Shown in pieces: positions 8,600 to 18,131 of a stretch of 64,000 nt of DNA (positions within the stretch are counted from its first letter, which is position 1; every line of letters starts with the position of its first letter). The position numbers and the translations under genes were made by a program. The notes beneath the pieces were generated by a model that saw only the letters and a program-made list of their open reading frames with translations, was not told the DNA's origin and made no database searches. The stretch is from Stenotrophomonas maltophilia (GTDB lineage Bacteria; Pseudomonadota; Gammaproteobacteria; Xanthomonadales; Xanthomonadaceae): the NCBI RefSeq assembly GCF_900186865.1, contig NZ_LT906480.1, forward strand, positions 2,126,001-2,190,000, written 5' to 3'.

Positions 8600-10096
8600 T
8601 TACGCGGCAGCGGCCTGCTCGCGGCGCGGGCCTTCACGCAGGGCGCGGCCGACCATGCCCACCAGCAGGTCCAGCTCCTCGCTGTCCATGCCGAAGTGCG
8701 GGGTGAAGCGCAGCGAGTTTTCGCCGCCATGGATCACGTTGATGCCGTGCTGGCGCAGCCATTCCTCGGTGGAGTTGGCGCCGTAGCATTTGAACTGCGG
8801 GGCCAGCTCGCAGGAGAACAGCAGACCGGTGCCCTGCACCTTAGTGATCAGCCCGCCCAGCTCGTTCTTCAGCTGTTCAAGCTTGCGCACGGCCTCGGCA
8901 CCACGCTCGGCGATGTTGGCGCGAACCTGCGGGGTCAGCTGGGCCAGGGTGGCGCAGGCCACGTCCAGCGCACGCGGGTTGCTGGTCATGGTATTGCCAT
9001 AGATGCCCTTGCGGTACAGCTGCGCGGCATGCTCGGTCACCGCCAGCACCGACAGCGGGTACTGCGCGGCGTTGAGGGCCTTGGAATAGGTCTCCATGTC
9101 CGGCGGGTCGAGGCCTTCGAAGCCCGGGTAATCGACCACCGACAGCACGCCATGCGCGCGCAGGCCGGCCTGGATCGAGTCGAGCAGCAGCAGGCTGCCG
9201 TGGGCACGGGTCAGTTCGCGGGCAACGGCATAGAACGACGGCGGCACCGAACGCCCCGGATCGCCTTCGCCCATCACCGGTTCCAGGAACACCGCCTCGA
9301 TGAACCACTGGTTGCGTGCGGCGTCCTCGAACACCTTGCGCAGGCCGGCTTCGTCGTACGGCGCCACGGTGATCACCGAGTCCTCACCGCGGTAGCTGGC
9401 CAGGTGCTGCATGTAGCTCTTGCGGCTGGAATCGGAATACAGGGCAGGGCGGTCGGTACGGCCATGGAAGCTGCCCTTGACCACCACGCGCTTGATCGCA
9501 GCGCCAGCGTGGCGCGCACCCGGGTCGGTCTGCAGCTTGGCGTTGACGTCGGCGATGCGCGCGGCCAGGCCAACCGCTTCGGAACCGGAATTCAGGCACA
9601 TGAAACGGGCGAACGGGCAGCCGCCACGGCGGTGGCCGATCTCGGCGCGCAGGGCGGTGATGAAACGCTGCTGCGACAGGCTGGGGGTCATGATGTTGGC
9701 CATCACCTGCGGGCGGGCCATCGCCTCCAGCACGGCGTCAGGGGCGTGCCCGAAGCCGAGCATGCCGTAGCCGCCGGCGTCGTACAGCACGGCGCCCTTC
9801 AGGGTGACCACCCATGGGCCGCGCGCAGCCAGTGCCACGTACGGGGTCACCGCGTCATCGGCATAGAAATTGACGAAACCGTCCTGCATCGCGTCGATCT
9901 GCGCCTGTTCGTCCTGCGCCAGCAGCGGCCCCAGGTCGGCCTGCACGCGCGCGAATTCCTCGGCAGCGGCGTCCACCGCGGCGATCAGCTGCGGGTGGTT
10001 GGCGGACAGGGCGGTCAGGGTGGCATCGTCCAGCCCGGTGGTGAGACGGGTGCCGGGCTGGCTGCGCAGGGGGGCGAGGCGTTCGATGAAGCTCAT
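8600..10096 (-). CDS. Class III pyridoxal-phosphate aminotransferase, substrate unknown
   Basis: The 498-residue protein begins MSFIERLAPLRSQPG. Family landmarks are LNSGSEAVGLAARIA (cofactor phosphate binding), KGSFHGRTDRPAL, EPVMGEGD, the DSIQAG turn and the presumed Schiff-base lysine in TYSKALNAAQYPLSVL. The usual class III motifs are DE(V/I)Q and K-G-x-G-G; here they read DSIQ and KALNAAQ, so this is a divergent branch rather than a standard ornithine, GABA or adenosylmethionine-8-amino-7-oxononanoate enzyme. Upstream in-frame codons to 10339 have unlike composition and cover the queA promoter region. The gene stands alone on the minus strand, divergent from queA. Confidence 0.82.
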   Translation of the reverse strand: MSFIERLAPLRSQPGTRLTTGLDDATLTALSANHPQLIAAVDAAAEEFARVQADLGPLLAQDEQAQIDAMQDGFVNFYADDAVTPYVALAARGPWVVTLKGAVLYDAGGYGMLGFGHAPDAVLEAMARPQVMANIMTPSLSQQRFITALRAEIGHRRGGCPFARFMCLNSGSEAVGLAARIADVNAKLQTDPGARHAGAAIKRVVVKGSFHGRTDRPALYSDSSRKSYMQHLASYRGEDSVITVAPYDEAGLRKVFEDAARNQWFIEAVFLEPVMGEGDPGRSVPPSFYAVARELTRAHGSLLLLDSIQAGLRAHGVLSVVDYPGFEGLDPPDMETYSKALNAAQYPLSVLAVTEHAAQLYRKGIYGNTMTSNPRALDVACATLAQLTPQVRANIAERGAEAVRKLEQLKNELGGLITKVQGTGLLFSCELAPQFKCYGANSTEEWLRQHGINVIHGGENSLRFTPHFGMDSEELDLLVGMVGRALREGPRREQAAAA

Positions 10097-10307
10097 TGCA
10101 GATCTCCTGAAACAATGGGTCGCACGGGTCTTCAAAAGCAAAACGCGCGTCATCACGCGCGCTTGGGGGCAGGCTCGTGCAGCGGACTTCCGGCTCGATG
10201 CTAGCACTTGTTTTTTTGCGCGATAACCCCGCAGAAACCTGCTGCATAGCAGCATTTTCCGCGACGTTCGCCGCGAAGCACGCCGGCTCGCAGACGCTGG
10301 ACGTACA

Positions 10308-11375
10308 ATGCGCGCCATTGTCGACCTGTTGCCGCCCACTGCCTTGAAGAAGTCCGATTTCCATTACGACCTGCCGGCTGAACTGATCGCGCAGGCCCCG
10401 CTGGCCGAACGTTCCGCAAGCCGCCTGCTGCTGGTACCGCCGGCGCCCGATGCCTTCACCGACCTGCAGGTGCGCGACCTGCCGTCGCTGCTGCAGCCGG
10501 GCGACCTGCTGGTGTTCAACGACACCCGGGTGATCCCGGCGCGCCTGTTCGGGCATAAGGCCAGCGGCGGCCGCGTGGAGATACTGATCGAGCGCCTGCT
10601 GGGCGGCCAGCAGGCCCGTGCCCAGGTGGGCGCCAGCAAGTCACCGAAGGCCGGCAGCCGCATTGCGCTGGATGCCGGCGGTGAAGCCGAGGTGCTGGGC
10701 CGCGATGGCGAGTTCTACGTACTGCAGTTCCATGTGCCGGAATCGCTGGAACAGTGGCTGCTGCATGCCGGCCGCCTGCCGCTGCCGCCGTACATCCAGC
10801 GCGAGCCGGGCGTGGACGACCGCGAGCGCTATCAGACTGTGTTCGCGCGCGAAGTGGGGGCGGTGGCGGCGCCGACCGCCGGCCTGCATTTCGACGAACC
10901 GCTGCTGGCCGCACTGAAGGACAAGGGCGTGGAGTTCGGGCACGTCACCCTGCACGTGGGTGCAGGCACCTTCCAGCCGGTGCGTGCCGATGACCTGAAG
11001 GACCACGTGATGCACCGCGAGTGGCTGAACGTGGGTGCCGAGCTGGTGCAGCAGGTGCGGCGCACGCGCGCCGCCGGCGGCCGCGTGATCGGCGTCGGCA
11101 CCACCGTGGTGCGCGCGCTGGAAAGCGCGATGCGCGACGGCGAGCTGCTGCCGTTTGCCGGTGAAACGCAGATCTTCATCACCCCGGGTTACCGCATCCG
11201 CAGCGTCGACGCGATGGTGACCAACTTCCACCTGCCGGAAAGCACGCTGCTGATGATGATCTCCGCGTTCGCCGGCAAGGAGCGCGTGTTCGAGGCCTAC
11301 CAGCACGCGATCGAGCAGCGCTACCGCTTCTTCAGCTACGGCGACGCGATGCTGCTGTTCCCGCAGGCAGGGTAG
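10308..11375 (+). CDS. queA: S-adenosylmethionine:tRNA ribosyltransferase-isomerase
   Basis: QueA transfers and isomerises the ribosyl part of AdoMet onto preQ1 at tRNA position 34, giving epoxyqueuosine. The protein shows family blocks [57 protein letters not shown] and [19 protein letters not shown]. Length (355 aa) is normal. The ATG at 10308 is the first in frame, but the TTG at 10344 begins [11 protein letters not shown], which matches the usual N-terminus better; TACAAT overlapping 10308 would then be a -10 element. tgt, the previous enzyme of the same pathway, follows 177 bases downstream. Confidence 0.95.
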   Translation: MRAIVDLLPPTALKKSDFHYDLPAELIAQAPLAERSASRLLLVPPAPDAFTDLQVRDLPSLLQPGDLLVFNDTRVIPARLFGHKASGGRVEILIERLLGGQQARAQVGASKSPKAGSRIALDAGGEAEVLGRDGEFYVLQFHVPESLEQWLLHAGRLPLPPYIQREPGVDDRERYQTVFAREVGAVAAPTAGLHFDEPLLAALKDKGVEFGHVTLHVGAGTFQPVRADDLKDHVMHREWLNVGAELVQQVRRTRAAGGRVIGVGTTVVRALESAMRDGELLPFAGETQIFITPGYRIRSVDAMVTNFHLPESTLLMMISAFAGKERVFEAYQHAIEQRYRFFSYGDAMLLFPQAG

Positions 11376-11399
11376 GGCGCTGACCTCTGCCTGCTTGTG

Positions 11400-11471
11400 G
11401 TGGGTGCGCACCGTTGGTGCGCACTTGCAGGTGCCTGGAGACCAGGAAAGCCACGCATGGCGTGGCTCTAC
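11400..11471. repeat. SMAG-like repeats between queA and tgt
   Basis: A GTGG-headed palindrome with core GTGCGCACC/GGTGCGCAC is followed by an inverted GTAG copy (read on the minus strand GTAGAGCCACG, CCAT, GCGTGGC). They fill most of the 177-base gap between queA and tgt. Confidence 0.75.
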
Positions 11472-11525
11472 TGCCGTGCCGTTCAGGCCTGAATGGGCGG
11501 TCGAGCCGGTTTTGGGAGACAATGA

Positions 11526-12683
<1,158 letters not shown>

Positions 12684-12816
12684 CCCGAACGCCCCTGCCA
12701 AACGGCCCAAGGACGAACGCCCGGGGCCGTGGCATACTTCAAGGCTGACCCAGATCCGCGGTCGACACCTCGTGCCCGTGAAAGGGCCGAAGCGCCGCCC
12801 AACCAAAGGACCAACG

Positions 12817-13161
12817 ATGAACCTGCTTGCTTTCCTGATTCCCGCCGCCCACGCCCAGGCCGCCGGCGGCCAACCGCAGGGCATGGGCCTGACCACGCTG
12901 CTGTTCCCGGTCATCCTGATCGCCATCATGTACTTCCTGATGATCCGCCCGCAGATGAAGCGGCAGAAGGAGCACAAGGCCATGCTGGAGAAGATCAAGC
13001 GTGGCGATGAAGTGCTGACCAACGGCGGCATCGCCGGCATCGTCACCGACATCGGCGACAACTTCATCACCATTGAAGTGGCTGACAACGTGCGCATCCG
13101 CGTGCAGAAGGGCGCTGTCGGCAACGTGCTGCCGGCCGGTACCCTGAAGTCGGCCCAGTAA
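12817..13161 (+). CDS. yajC: Preprotein translocase subunit YajC
   Basis: YajC is the small inner-membrane partner of the SecDF complex. The 114-residue protein has one membrane helix (LLFPVILIAIMYFLMIRPQ) followed by the family's basic RPQMKRQKEHKAML segment and a small beta domain (VLTNGGIAGIVTDIGDNF). The start at 12817 has AAAGGA six bases upstream; an earlier in-frame ATG would add a lysine-rich stretch not seen in the family. secD follows after 61 bases. Confidence 0.95.
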   Translation: MNLLAFLIPAAHAQAAGGQPQGMGLTTLLFPVILIAIMYFLMIRPQMKRQKEHKAMLEKIKRGDEVLTNGGIAGIVTDIGDNFITIEVADNVRIRVQKGAVGNVLPAGTLKSAQ

Positions 13162-13222
13162 GCCACTCCCTTTCCGATGCACAACCGCGGCGCCGGGGAT
13201 GGCGCCGCGCGGGACCCAAGCA

Positions 13223-15079
13223 ATGCTCGAATTTCCACGCTGGAAGTACGTCGTCATCCTGATCGTACTGGCGCTCAGCGCGCTGTACGCGCTGCCCAAC
13301 ATCTACCAGAAGGACCCGGCCCTCCAGATCACCGCCAACCGTGGCGGGCAGATCGACGATGCGCTGCGCGACCGTGTGCTGGCCGACCTGAAGACGGCCG
13401 GTGTCACCCCCGTCGGTGTCGAGAAGGAAGGGGAAAGCCTGATTGTCCGCCTGCCGGACCTGAAGGCGCAGTCCGCTGCCAGCGACGCCCTGCGCGACAC
13501 GGTCGGCGAAAAGTACACCGTGGCCCTGAACCTGGCCTCGACCGTGCCGGACTGGCTGGCCAACCTCGGCGGTCGCCCGATGGTGCTGGGCCTGGACCTG
13601 CAGGGTGGTGTGCACTTCGTGCTGCAAGTCGACCAGAAGGCCGCCCTCGACAAGCGCCTGGACGCCTACACCGAAGACGTGCGCAGCACCCTGCGTGACG
13701 CGCGCATCGCGTACCAGTCGGTGGAGCGTCGCGCGGACAACAGCATCGTGGCCAACCTCAGCCCGTCCGCCGGTGATGACGCCGCACAGCGTGCCCGTGC
13801 GGCGCTGGTGAAGGCGCAGCCGACGCTCGGCTACGACGTCAGCGGCAACCGAATCACGGTGACCGTGCCGGAGACCGAGATCGCGCAGATCGCCAATGGC
13901 GCCATCGAGCAGAACATCAACACCCTGCGCAACCGCGTGAACCAGCTCGGCGTCGCCGAGCCGATCATCCAGCGCCAGGGTGCCGACCGCGTGGTCGTGC
14001 AGCTGCCCGGCGTGCAGGACACTGCCGAAGCCAAGCGCATGATCGGCGCCACCGCCACCCTGGAATACCGCGCGGTGGTCGAGGGCAATGCCCAGGACGC
14101 CATCGACTCCGGCCGCATCCCGCCGGAAGCGAAGGTCTATCAGCGCCGTGACGGCGGCGGTCCGATCCTGCTGAACAAGCGCGTGATCGTCACCGGCGAC
14201 CAGATGGTCGGCGCGCAGGCGGTGACCGACTCCACCAGCGGTGCCCCGGCGGTCAGCGTGACGCTGAACAACGTCGGCGGCCAGCGCATGTTCGACTTCA
14301 CCAGCGCCAACGTGAACAAGCCGATGGCGGTGGTGTATACCGAACGCGTGCCGACCGTGACCCTGGTTGACGGCCAGGAAGTGCGTGGCTTCAAGGTCAA
14401 CGAGGAAGTGATCTCGGTGGCCAACATCAACGGCGTGTTCGGCAAGAACTTCCAGACCACCGGCCTGCAGAAGAAGGAAGCCGACGACCTGGCCAAGCTG
14501 CTGAAGTCCGGCTCGCTGGCCGCGCCGATGGACTTCGTCGAAGAGCGTGTGGTCGGCCCGAGCCTCGGCGCCGAGAACGTCAAGAACGGCATGCGCGCAG
14601 TGGTGTTCGCGTTCCTGTTCACCCTGGTGTTCTTCAGCGTGTACTACCGCATGTTCGGCGTGATCACCTCGGCAGCGATGCTGTTCAACCTGCTGATCGT
14701 GGTGGCGGTGATGTCGCTGTTTGGCGCGACCATGACCCTGCCGGGCTTCGCCGGCCTGGCGTTGTCGGTGGGCCTGTCGGTGGACGCCAACGTGCTGATC
14801 AACGAGCGTATCCGTGAAGAGCTGCGTGCCGGCGTGCCGGGCAAGACCGCGATTGTGACCGGTTACGAGCGTGCCTCGGGCACCATTCTCGACGCCAACC
14901 TGACCGGCCTGATCGTCGGTGTGGCGCTGTTCGCATTCGGTACCGGTCCGCTGAAGGGCTTCGCACTGACCATGATCATCGGTATTTTCGCCTCCATGTT
15001 CACCGCGATCACCGTGTCGCGTGCGCTGGCGACGCTGATCTACGGCCGTCGCAAGAAGCTCCAGAACGTGGCCATCTGA
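13223..15079 (+). CDS. secD: Protein translocase subunit SecD
   Basis: SecD uses the proton-motive force to help release and fold proteins on the periplasmic side of the Sec channel. The 618-residue protein has an N-terminal helix (WKYVVILIVLALSALYALPN), a large periplasmic part with the P1 domain (GLDLQGGVHFVLQV, TLRNRVNQLGVAEPIIQRQG) and a C-terminal five-helix block with AGLALSVGLSVDANVLINER, the conserved proton-relay aspartate region. It is 16 bases from secF and clearly in one operon. Confidence 0.97.
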   Translation: MLEFPRWKYVVILIVLALSALYALPNIYQKDPALQITANRGGQIDDALRDRVLADLKTAGVTPVGVEKEGESLIVRLPDLKAQSAASDALRDTVGEKYTVALNLASTVPDWLANLGGRPMVLGLDLQGGVHFVLQVDQKAALDKRLDAYTEDVRSTLRDARIAYQSVERRADNSIVANLSPSAGDDAAQRARAALVKAQPTLGYDVSGNRITVTVPETEIAQIANGAIEQNINTLRNRVNQLGVAEPIIQRQGADRVVVQLPGVQDTAEAKRMIGATATLEYRAVVEGNAQDAIDSGRIPPEAKVYQRRDGGGPILLNKRVIVTGDQMVGAQAVTDSTSGAPAVSVTLNNVGGQRMFDFTSANVNKPMAVVYTERVPTVTLVDGQEVRGFKVNEEVISVANINGVFGKNFQTTGLQKKEADDLAKLLKSGSLAAPMDFVEERVVGPSLGAENVKNGMRAVVFAFLFTLVFFSVYYRMFGVITSAAMLFNLLIVVAVMSLFGATMTLPGFAGLALSVGLSVDANVLINERIREELRAGVPGKTAIVTGYERASGTILDANLTGLIVGVALFAFGTGPLKGFALTMIIGIFASMFTAITVSRALATLIYGRRKKLQNVAI

Positions 15080-15095
15080 CGGGACGACACGCACA

Positions 15096-16076
15096 ATGAA
15101 ACTGTTTCCGCTGCACATCCTCCCGAACGACACCAAGATCGACTTCATGCGCTGGCGCCATGTCGCCATGGCAGTCACCATCGTGGTGTTCCTGGCCTCG
15201 GTCGCCATCATCGGCATCAAGGGCTTCAACTACGCGCTGGACTTCACCGGCGGCACCCTGATCGAAGCCCGCTTCGACAAGCCGGTGGACGTCGAGCAGG
15301 TCCGCAACAAGCTCGAGCAGAGTGGCTTCGAAGGCGCCCAGGTCCAGAGCGTCGGTGGCAACACCGACCTGCTGATCCGCCTGGCCCCGCACGGTGAGCA
15401 TGCGCCGGGTACCGGTGACGCCGCCGCCGAGGACAAGGCCACTGCTGCCGCAGTAGTGAAGGCGCTGTCTTCTGCCGACAACCAGGCCACCGTGCTGCGC
15501 AACGAGTTCGTCGGCCCGCAGATCGGCAAGGACCTGGCGATGAATGGCCTGTACGCGACCATCTTCATGCTGGCCGGCTTCCTGATCTACATCGCGGTGC
15601 GCTTCGAGTGGAAGTTCGCGGTCACCGCCAGCATCGTGGCGATGTTCGACCTGATCGTGACGGTCGCTTACGTGTCCCTGCTGGGTCGTGAGTTCGACCT
15701 GACCGTGCTGGCCGGCCTGCTGTCGGTGATGGGCTTTGCGATCAACGACATCATCGTGGTCTTCGACCGCGTCCGCGAGAACTTCCGCAGCCTGCGCGTG
15801 GACTCGATGGAAGTGCTGAACCGTTCGATCAACCAGACGCTGTCGCGTACGGTGATCACCGCGGTGATGTTCTTCCTGTCGGCGCTGGCCCTGTACCTGT
15901 ACGGCGGCAGCTCGATGGAAGGCCTGGCCGAGACGCACATGATCGGTGCGGTGATTGTGGTGCTGTCCTCGATCCTGGTGGCGGTGCCGATGCTGACGAT
16001 CGGTTTCCTGCGTGTCAGCAAGCAGGACCTGCTGCCGAAGGCGAAGGACGTCGAGGCCCTGGCCCGTCGCCCGTAA
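15096..16076 (+). CDS. secF: Protein translocase subunit SecF
   Basis: SecF pairs with SecD in the inner membrane. The 326-residue protein begins MKLFPLHILPNDTKIDFMRW, then a membrane helix, the GG motif region YALDFTGGTLIEAR and the C-terminal helices with GLLSVMGFAINDIIVVFDRV, holding the conserved aspartates. An intrinsic terminator follows 28 bases after the stop, closing the yajC-secDF operon. Confidence 0.97.
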   Translation: MKLFPLHILPNDTKIDFMRWRHVAMAVTIVVFLASVAIIGIKGFNYALDFTGGTLIEARFDKPVDVEQVRNKLEQSGFEGAQVQSVGGNTDLLIRLAPHGEHAPGTGDAAAEDKATAAAVVKALSSADNQATVLRNEFVGPQIGKDLAMNGLYATIFMLAGFLIYIAVRFEWKFAVTASIVAMFDLIVTVAYVSLLGREFDLTVLAGLLSVMGFAINDIIVVFDRVRENFRSLRVDSMEVLNRSINQTLSRTVITAVMFFLSALALYLYGGSSMEGLAETHMIGAVIVVLSSILVAVPMLTIGFLRVSKQDLLPKAKDVEALARRP

Positions 16077-16104
16077 GCGTTCGCGCTGCACGCAATGCAC
16101 AGAG

Positions 16105-16130
16105 AACCCCGCGCAAGCGGGGTTTTTTGT
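16105..16130 (+). terminator. Rho-independent terminator after secF
   Basis: AACCCCGC, loop GCAA, GCGGGGTTTTTT: a strong short hairpin with a six-T tail on the plus strand. It precedes the large repeat cluster, so the repeats are not needed to end the operon. Confidence 0.9.
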
Positions 16131-16197
16131 TGGCAGGGCTTGCAGCCCTGCACCTGCAGAGGCAGCAGCAACAGCAACAGCGGGCATTCCGTGGATT

Positions 16198-16299
16198 GGT
16201 GGGGCGGTGTCGGAGTGCGGGGGCGCCGCAAGTACGTCCCTGTAGGCTTGGCAGCCGCATCCATGCGGCTGACACCCCGCACTCCGACACCGCCCCACC
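16198..16299 (+). repeat. Large palindromic element, copy 1
   Basis: The arms 16198-16222 and 16275-16299 are perfect 25-base reverse complements. Between them lies the family interior CGCCGCAAGTACGTCC, a GGCTTGGC step and an inner hairpin AGCCGCATCCATGCGGCT. Taken as plus orientation. The same interior recurs in five other copies in this window with different arms. Confidence 0.85.
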
Positions 16300-16442
16300 T
16301 TTGACAGATTCCTGCGGCTGTCGGTAGGTGTCGACCTTGGTCGACACATCTGTCAGATATCGAATGAATTCAACCGTGTCGACCAAGGTCGACACCTACC
16401 AAGGCCGCACGCCGTTCCAACAGATCGCGGAAGTCTGTCGAA

Positions 16443-16544
16443 GGCGGGGTGGGTCCGGTTGAGGGGGCGTGAGCCGCATGGATGCGGCGACCGAGCTTAC
16501 ATGGACGTGCTTGCAGCGTCCCCCTCAACCGGACCCACCCCGCC
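16443..16544 (-). repeat. Large palindromic element, copy 2
   Basis: The arms 16443-16467 and 16520-16544 are perfect 25-base reverse complements with a sequence different from copy 1. The interior is the family interior in reverse: GAGCCGCATGGATGCGGC, then GACCGAGCTTAC, then GGACGTGCTTGCAGCGTC. It faces copy 1 across 143 bases that hold two SMAG repeats. Confidence 0.85.
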
Positions 16545-16764
16545 CACCCCCAGGAACCCAGCTTTTGACGTTGCTCTGGCTCTGGCCGTTGCTCAGGCCT
16601 CTGCGGGTGCAGGGTGCAACCCTGCAAAACAAACCCCACCCTACGCCAGCGTCGGTTGTGCATTCGGCCCCCGCGCACTACGATCCTGCGGTTCGCGCGC
16701 GCAGGCGCGCACCCGTATTCCTGCTGAGCGCCCCGTGCGCCGCATCTGCCAACCCGAGGTATCC

Positions 16765-18024
16765 ATGGTCATCAAACCGCGCGTCCGCGGCTTCATCTGC
16801 GTCACCACCCACCCGACCGGCTGCGAAGCCGCGGTCAAGCAGCAGATCGACTACATCCGCGCGCGTCCGCCGATCCAGAACGGCCCCAAGCGCGTGCTGG
16901 TGATCGGCGCCTCCACCGGCTACGGCCTGGCTGCGCGCATCACCGCTGCCTTCGGCAGCGGCGCCGCGACCCTGGGCATCTTCTTCGAGCGCCCGGGCAG
17001 CGAGAGCAAGCCGGGTACTGCGGGCTGGTACAACTCGGCTGCGTTCCACAAGTACGCCGACGAAGCCGGCCTGTACGCCAAGAGCATCAACGGCGATGCC
17101 TTCTCCGATGAAGTGAAGGCGAAGACCATCGAAATGATCAAGGCCGATCTCGGCCAGGTCGATCAGGTCGTCTACAGCCTGGCGGCGCCGCGTCGCAAGC
17201 ACCCCAAGACCGGTGAAGTCATCAGCTCCACGCTGAAGCCGATCGGCGAGCCGATCACCCTGCGCGGCCTGGATACCGACAAGGAAGTAATCACGGAAAC
17301 CACCCTGCAGCCGGCTACCCCGGAAGAGATCGCTGGCACCGTCGCGGTGATGGGTGGCGAAGACTGGCAGATGTGGATCGACGCGCTGGCCGACGCCGGC
17401 GTGCTGGCCAACGGCTGCACCACCACGGCCTTCACCTACGTGGGCGAAGAGATCACCCAGGCGATTTACTGGAACGGCTCGATCGGCGCCGCCAAGAAGG
17501 ACCTGGACACCAAGGTGCTGGGCCTGCGCGAGAAGCTGGCGAAAATCGGCGGCGACGCGCGCGTGTCGGTGCTGAAGGCCGTGGTCACCCAGGCCAGCTC
17601 GGCCATTCCGACCATGCCGCTCTACCTGTCGCTCCTGTTCAAGGTGATGAAGGAAAAGGGCACCCACGAAGGCTGCATCGAGCAGCTGGACGTGCTGTAC
17701 GACATCCTCTACGGCGGCAAGGCCGACGGCGTGGCGATCGATCGCCTGCGCCACGATCTGGTCGATGGCGATGGCCATACCGTCGCGCTGGTCGACGAGG
17801 AAGGCCGCCTGCGTGCCGACTACAAGGAAATGGCGGCAGACGTGCAGGGCAAGGTGGTCGCGCTGTGGCCGCAGGTCACCAACGAGAACCTGTACGAGAT
17901 CAGCGACCTGGCCGGCTACAAGGCCGACTTCCTGCGCCTGTTCGGTTTTGGCGTGGAGGGTGTCGACTACGAGGCCGACGTCAATCCGGACGTGAAGATC
18001 GATAATCTGGTCGACATGACCTGA
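16765..18024 (+). CDS. fabV: Trans-2-enoyl-ACP/CoA reductase FabV
   Basis: FabV performs the last reduction of each fatty-acid elongation round with NADH. The 419-residue protein starts [20 protein letters not shown], has the dinucleotide-binding [16 protein letters not shown] (44-59) and the catalytic pair Y235-X8-K244 in [12 protein letters not shown], exactly the spacing that defines FabV and separates it from FabI. The related P. aeruginosa enzyme is triclosan-insensitive. It stands as a single gene between a repeat cassette and an intrinsic terminator. Confidence 0.97.
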   Translation: MVIKPRVRGFICVTTHPTGCEAAVKQQIDYIRARPPIQNGPKRVLVIGASTGYGLAARITAAFGSGAATLGIFFERPGSESKPGTAGWYNSAAFHKYADEAGLYAKSINGDAFSDEVKAKTIEMIKADLGQVDQVVYSLAAPRRKHPKTGEVISSTLKPIGEPITLRGLDTDKEVITETTLQPATPEEIAGTVAVMGGEDWQMWIDALADAGVLANGCTTTAFTYVGEEITQAIYWNGSIGAAKKDLDTKVLGLREKLAKIGGDARVSVLKAVVTQASSAIPTMPLYLSLLFKVMKEKGTHEGCIEQLDVLYDILYGGKADGVAIDRLRHDLVDGDGHTVALVDEEGRLRADYKEMAADVQGKVVALWPQVTNENLYEISDLAGYKADFLRLFGFGVEGVDYEADVNPDVKIDNLVDMT

Positions 18025-18031
18025 TCAATGA

Positions 18032-18062
18032 AAAGGTCGGCGAAAGCCGGCCTTCTCTTTTG
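18032..18062 (+). terminator. Rho-independent terminator after fabV
   Basis: AAGGTCGGC, GAAA, GCCGGCCTT followed by CTCTTTTGG, 8 bases past the fabV stop. The stem has one mismatch and the T-tail is interrupted, but position and form fit an intrinsic terminator. Confidence 0.75.
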
Positions 18063-18126
18063 GTGGGGCCGGCCGCTGGCCGGCAACCCTGGGTACCAAA
18101 GGCTGCCGGCCAGCGGCCGGCACTAC
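18062..18126. repeat. SMAG repeat pair (inverted)
   Basis: Two palindromes with cores GCCGGCCGCTGGCCGGC and its mirror; the second ends CTAC on the plus strand. They sit between the convergent fabV and fimX genes. Confidence 0.85.
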
Positions 18127-18131
18127 CGCGG

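Larger units (their letters stand above)
16131..16660. repeat. Mirror-symmetric repeat cassette with two large palindromes (locus 1)
   Basis: The 688-base gap between secF and fabV holds no gene. From outside inward on both sides it has a GCAGGG/CCCTGC hairpin (16135-16151, and near 16606-16625 on the other side), a CTGCAGAGGC-like segment, a tract of GCAACA or GTTGCT-like units, a large palindrome, a GACAGATT-like segment and a SMAG repeat (16324-16347 and 16376-16399). The right half is the reverse of the left. The two large palindromes are listed separately. The remainder to 16764 is the fabV upstream region. Confidence 0.8.

Noticed and set aside
7679..10204. Long plus-strand frame across the LOG and aminotransferase genes
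   Set aside because: Antisense to two recognisable proteins and crossing a terminator and a SMAG pair.
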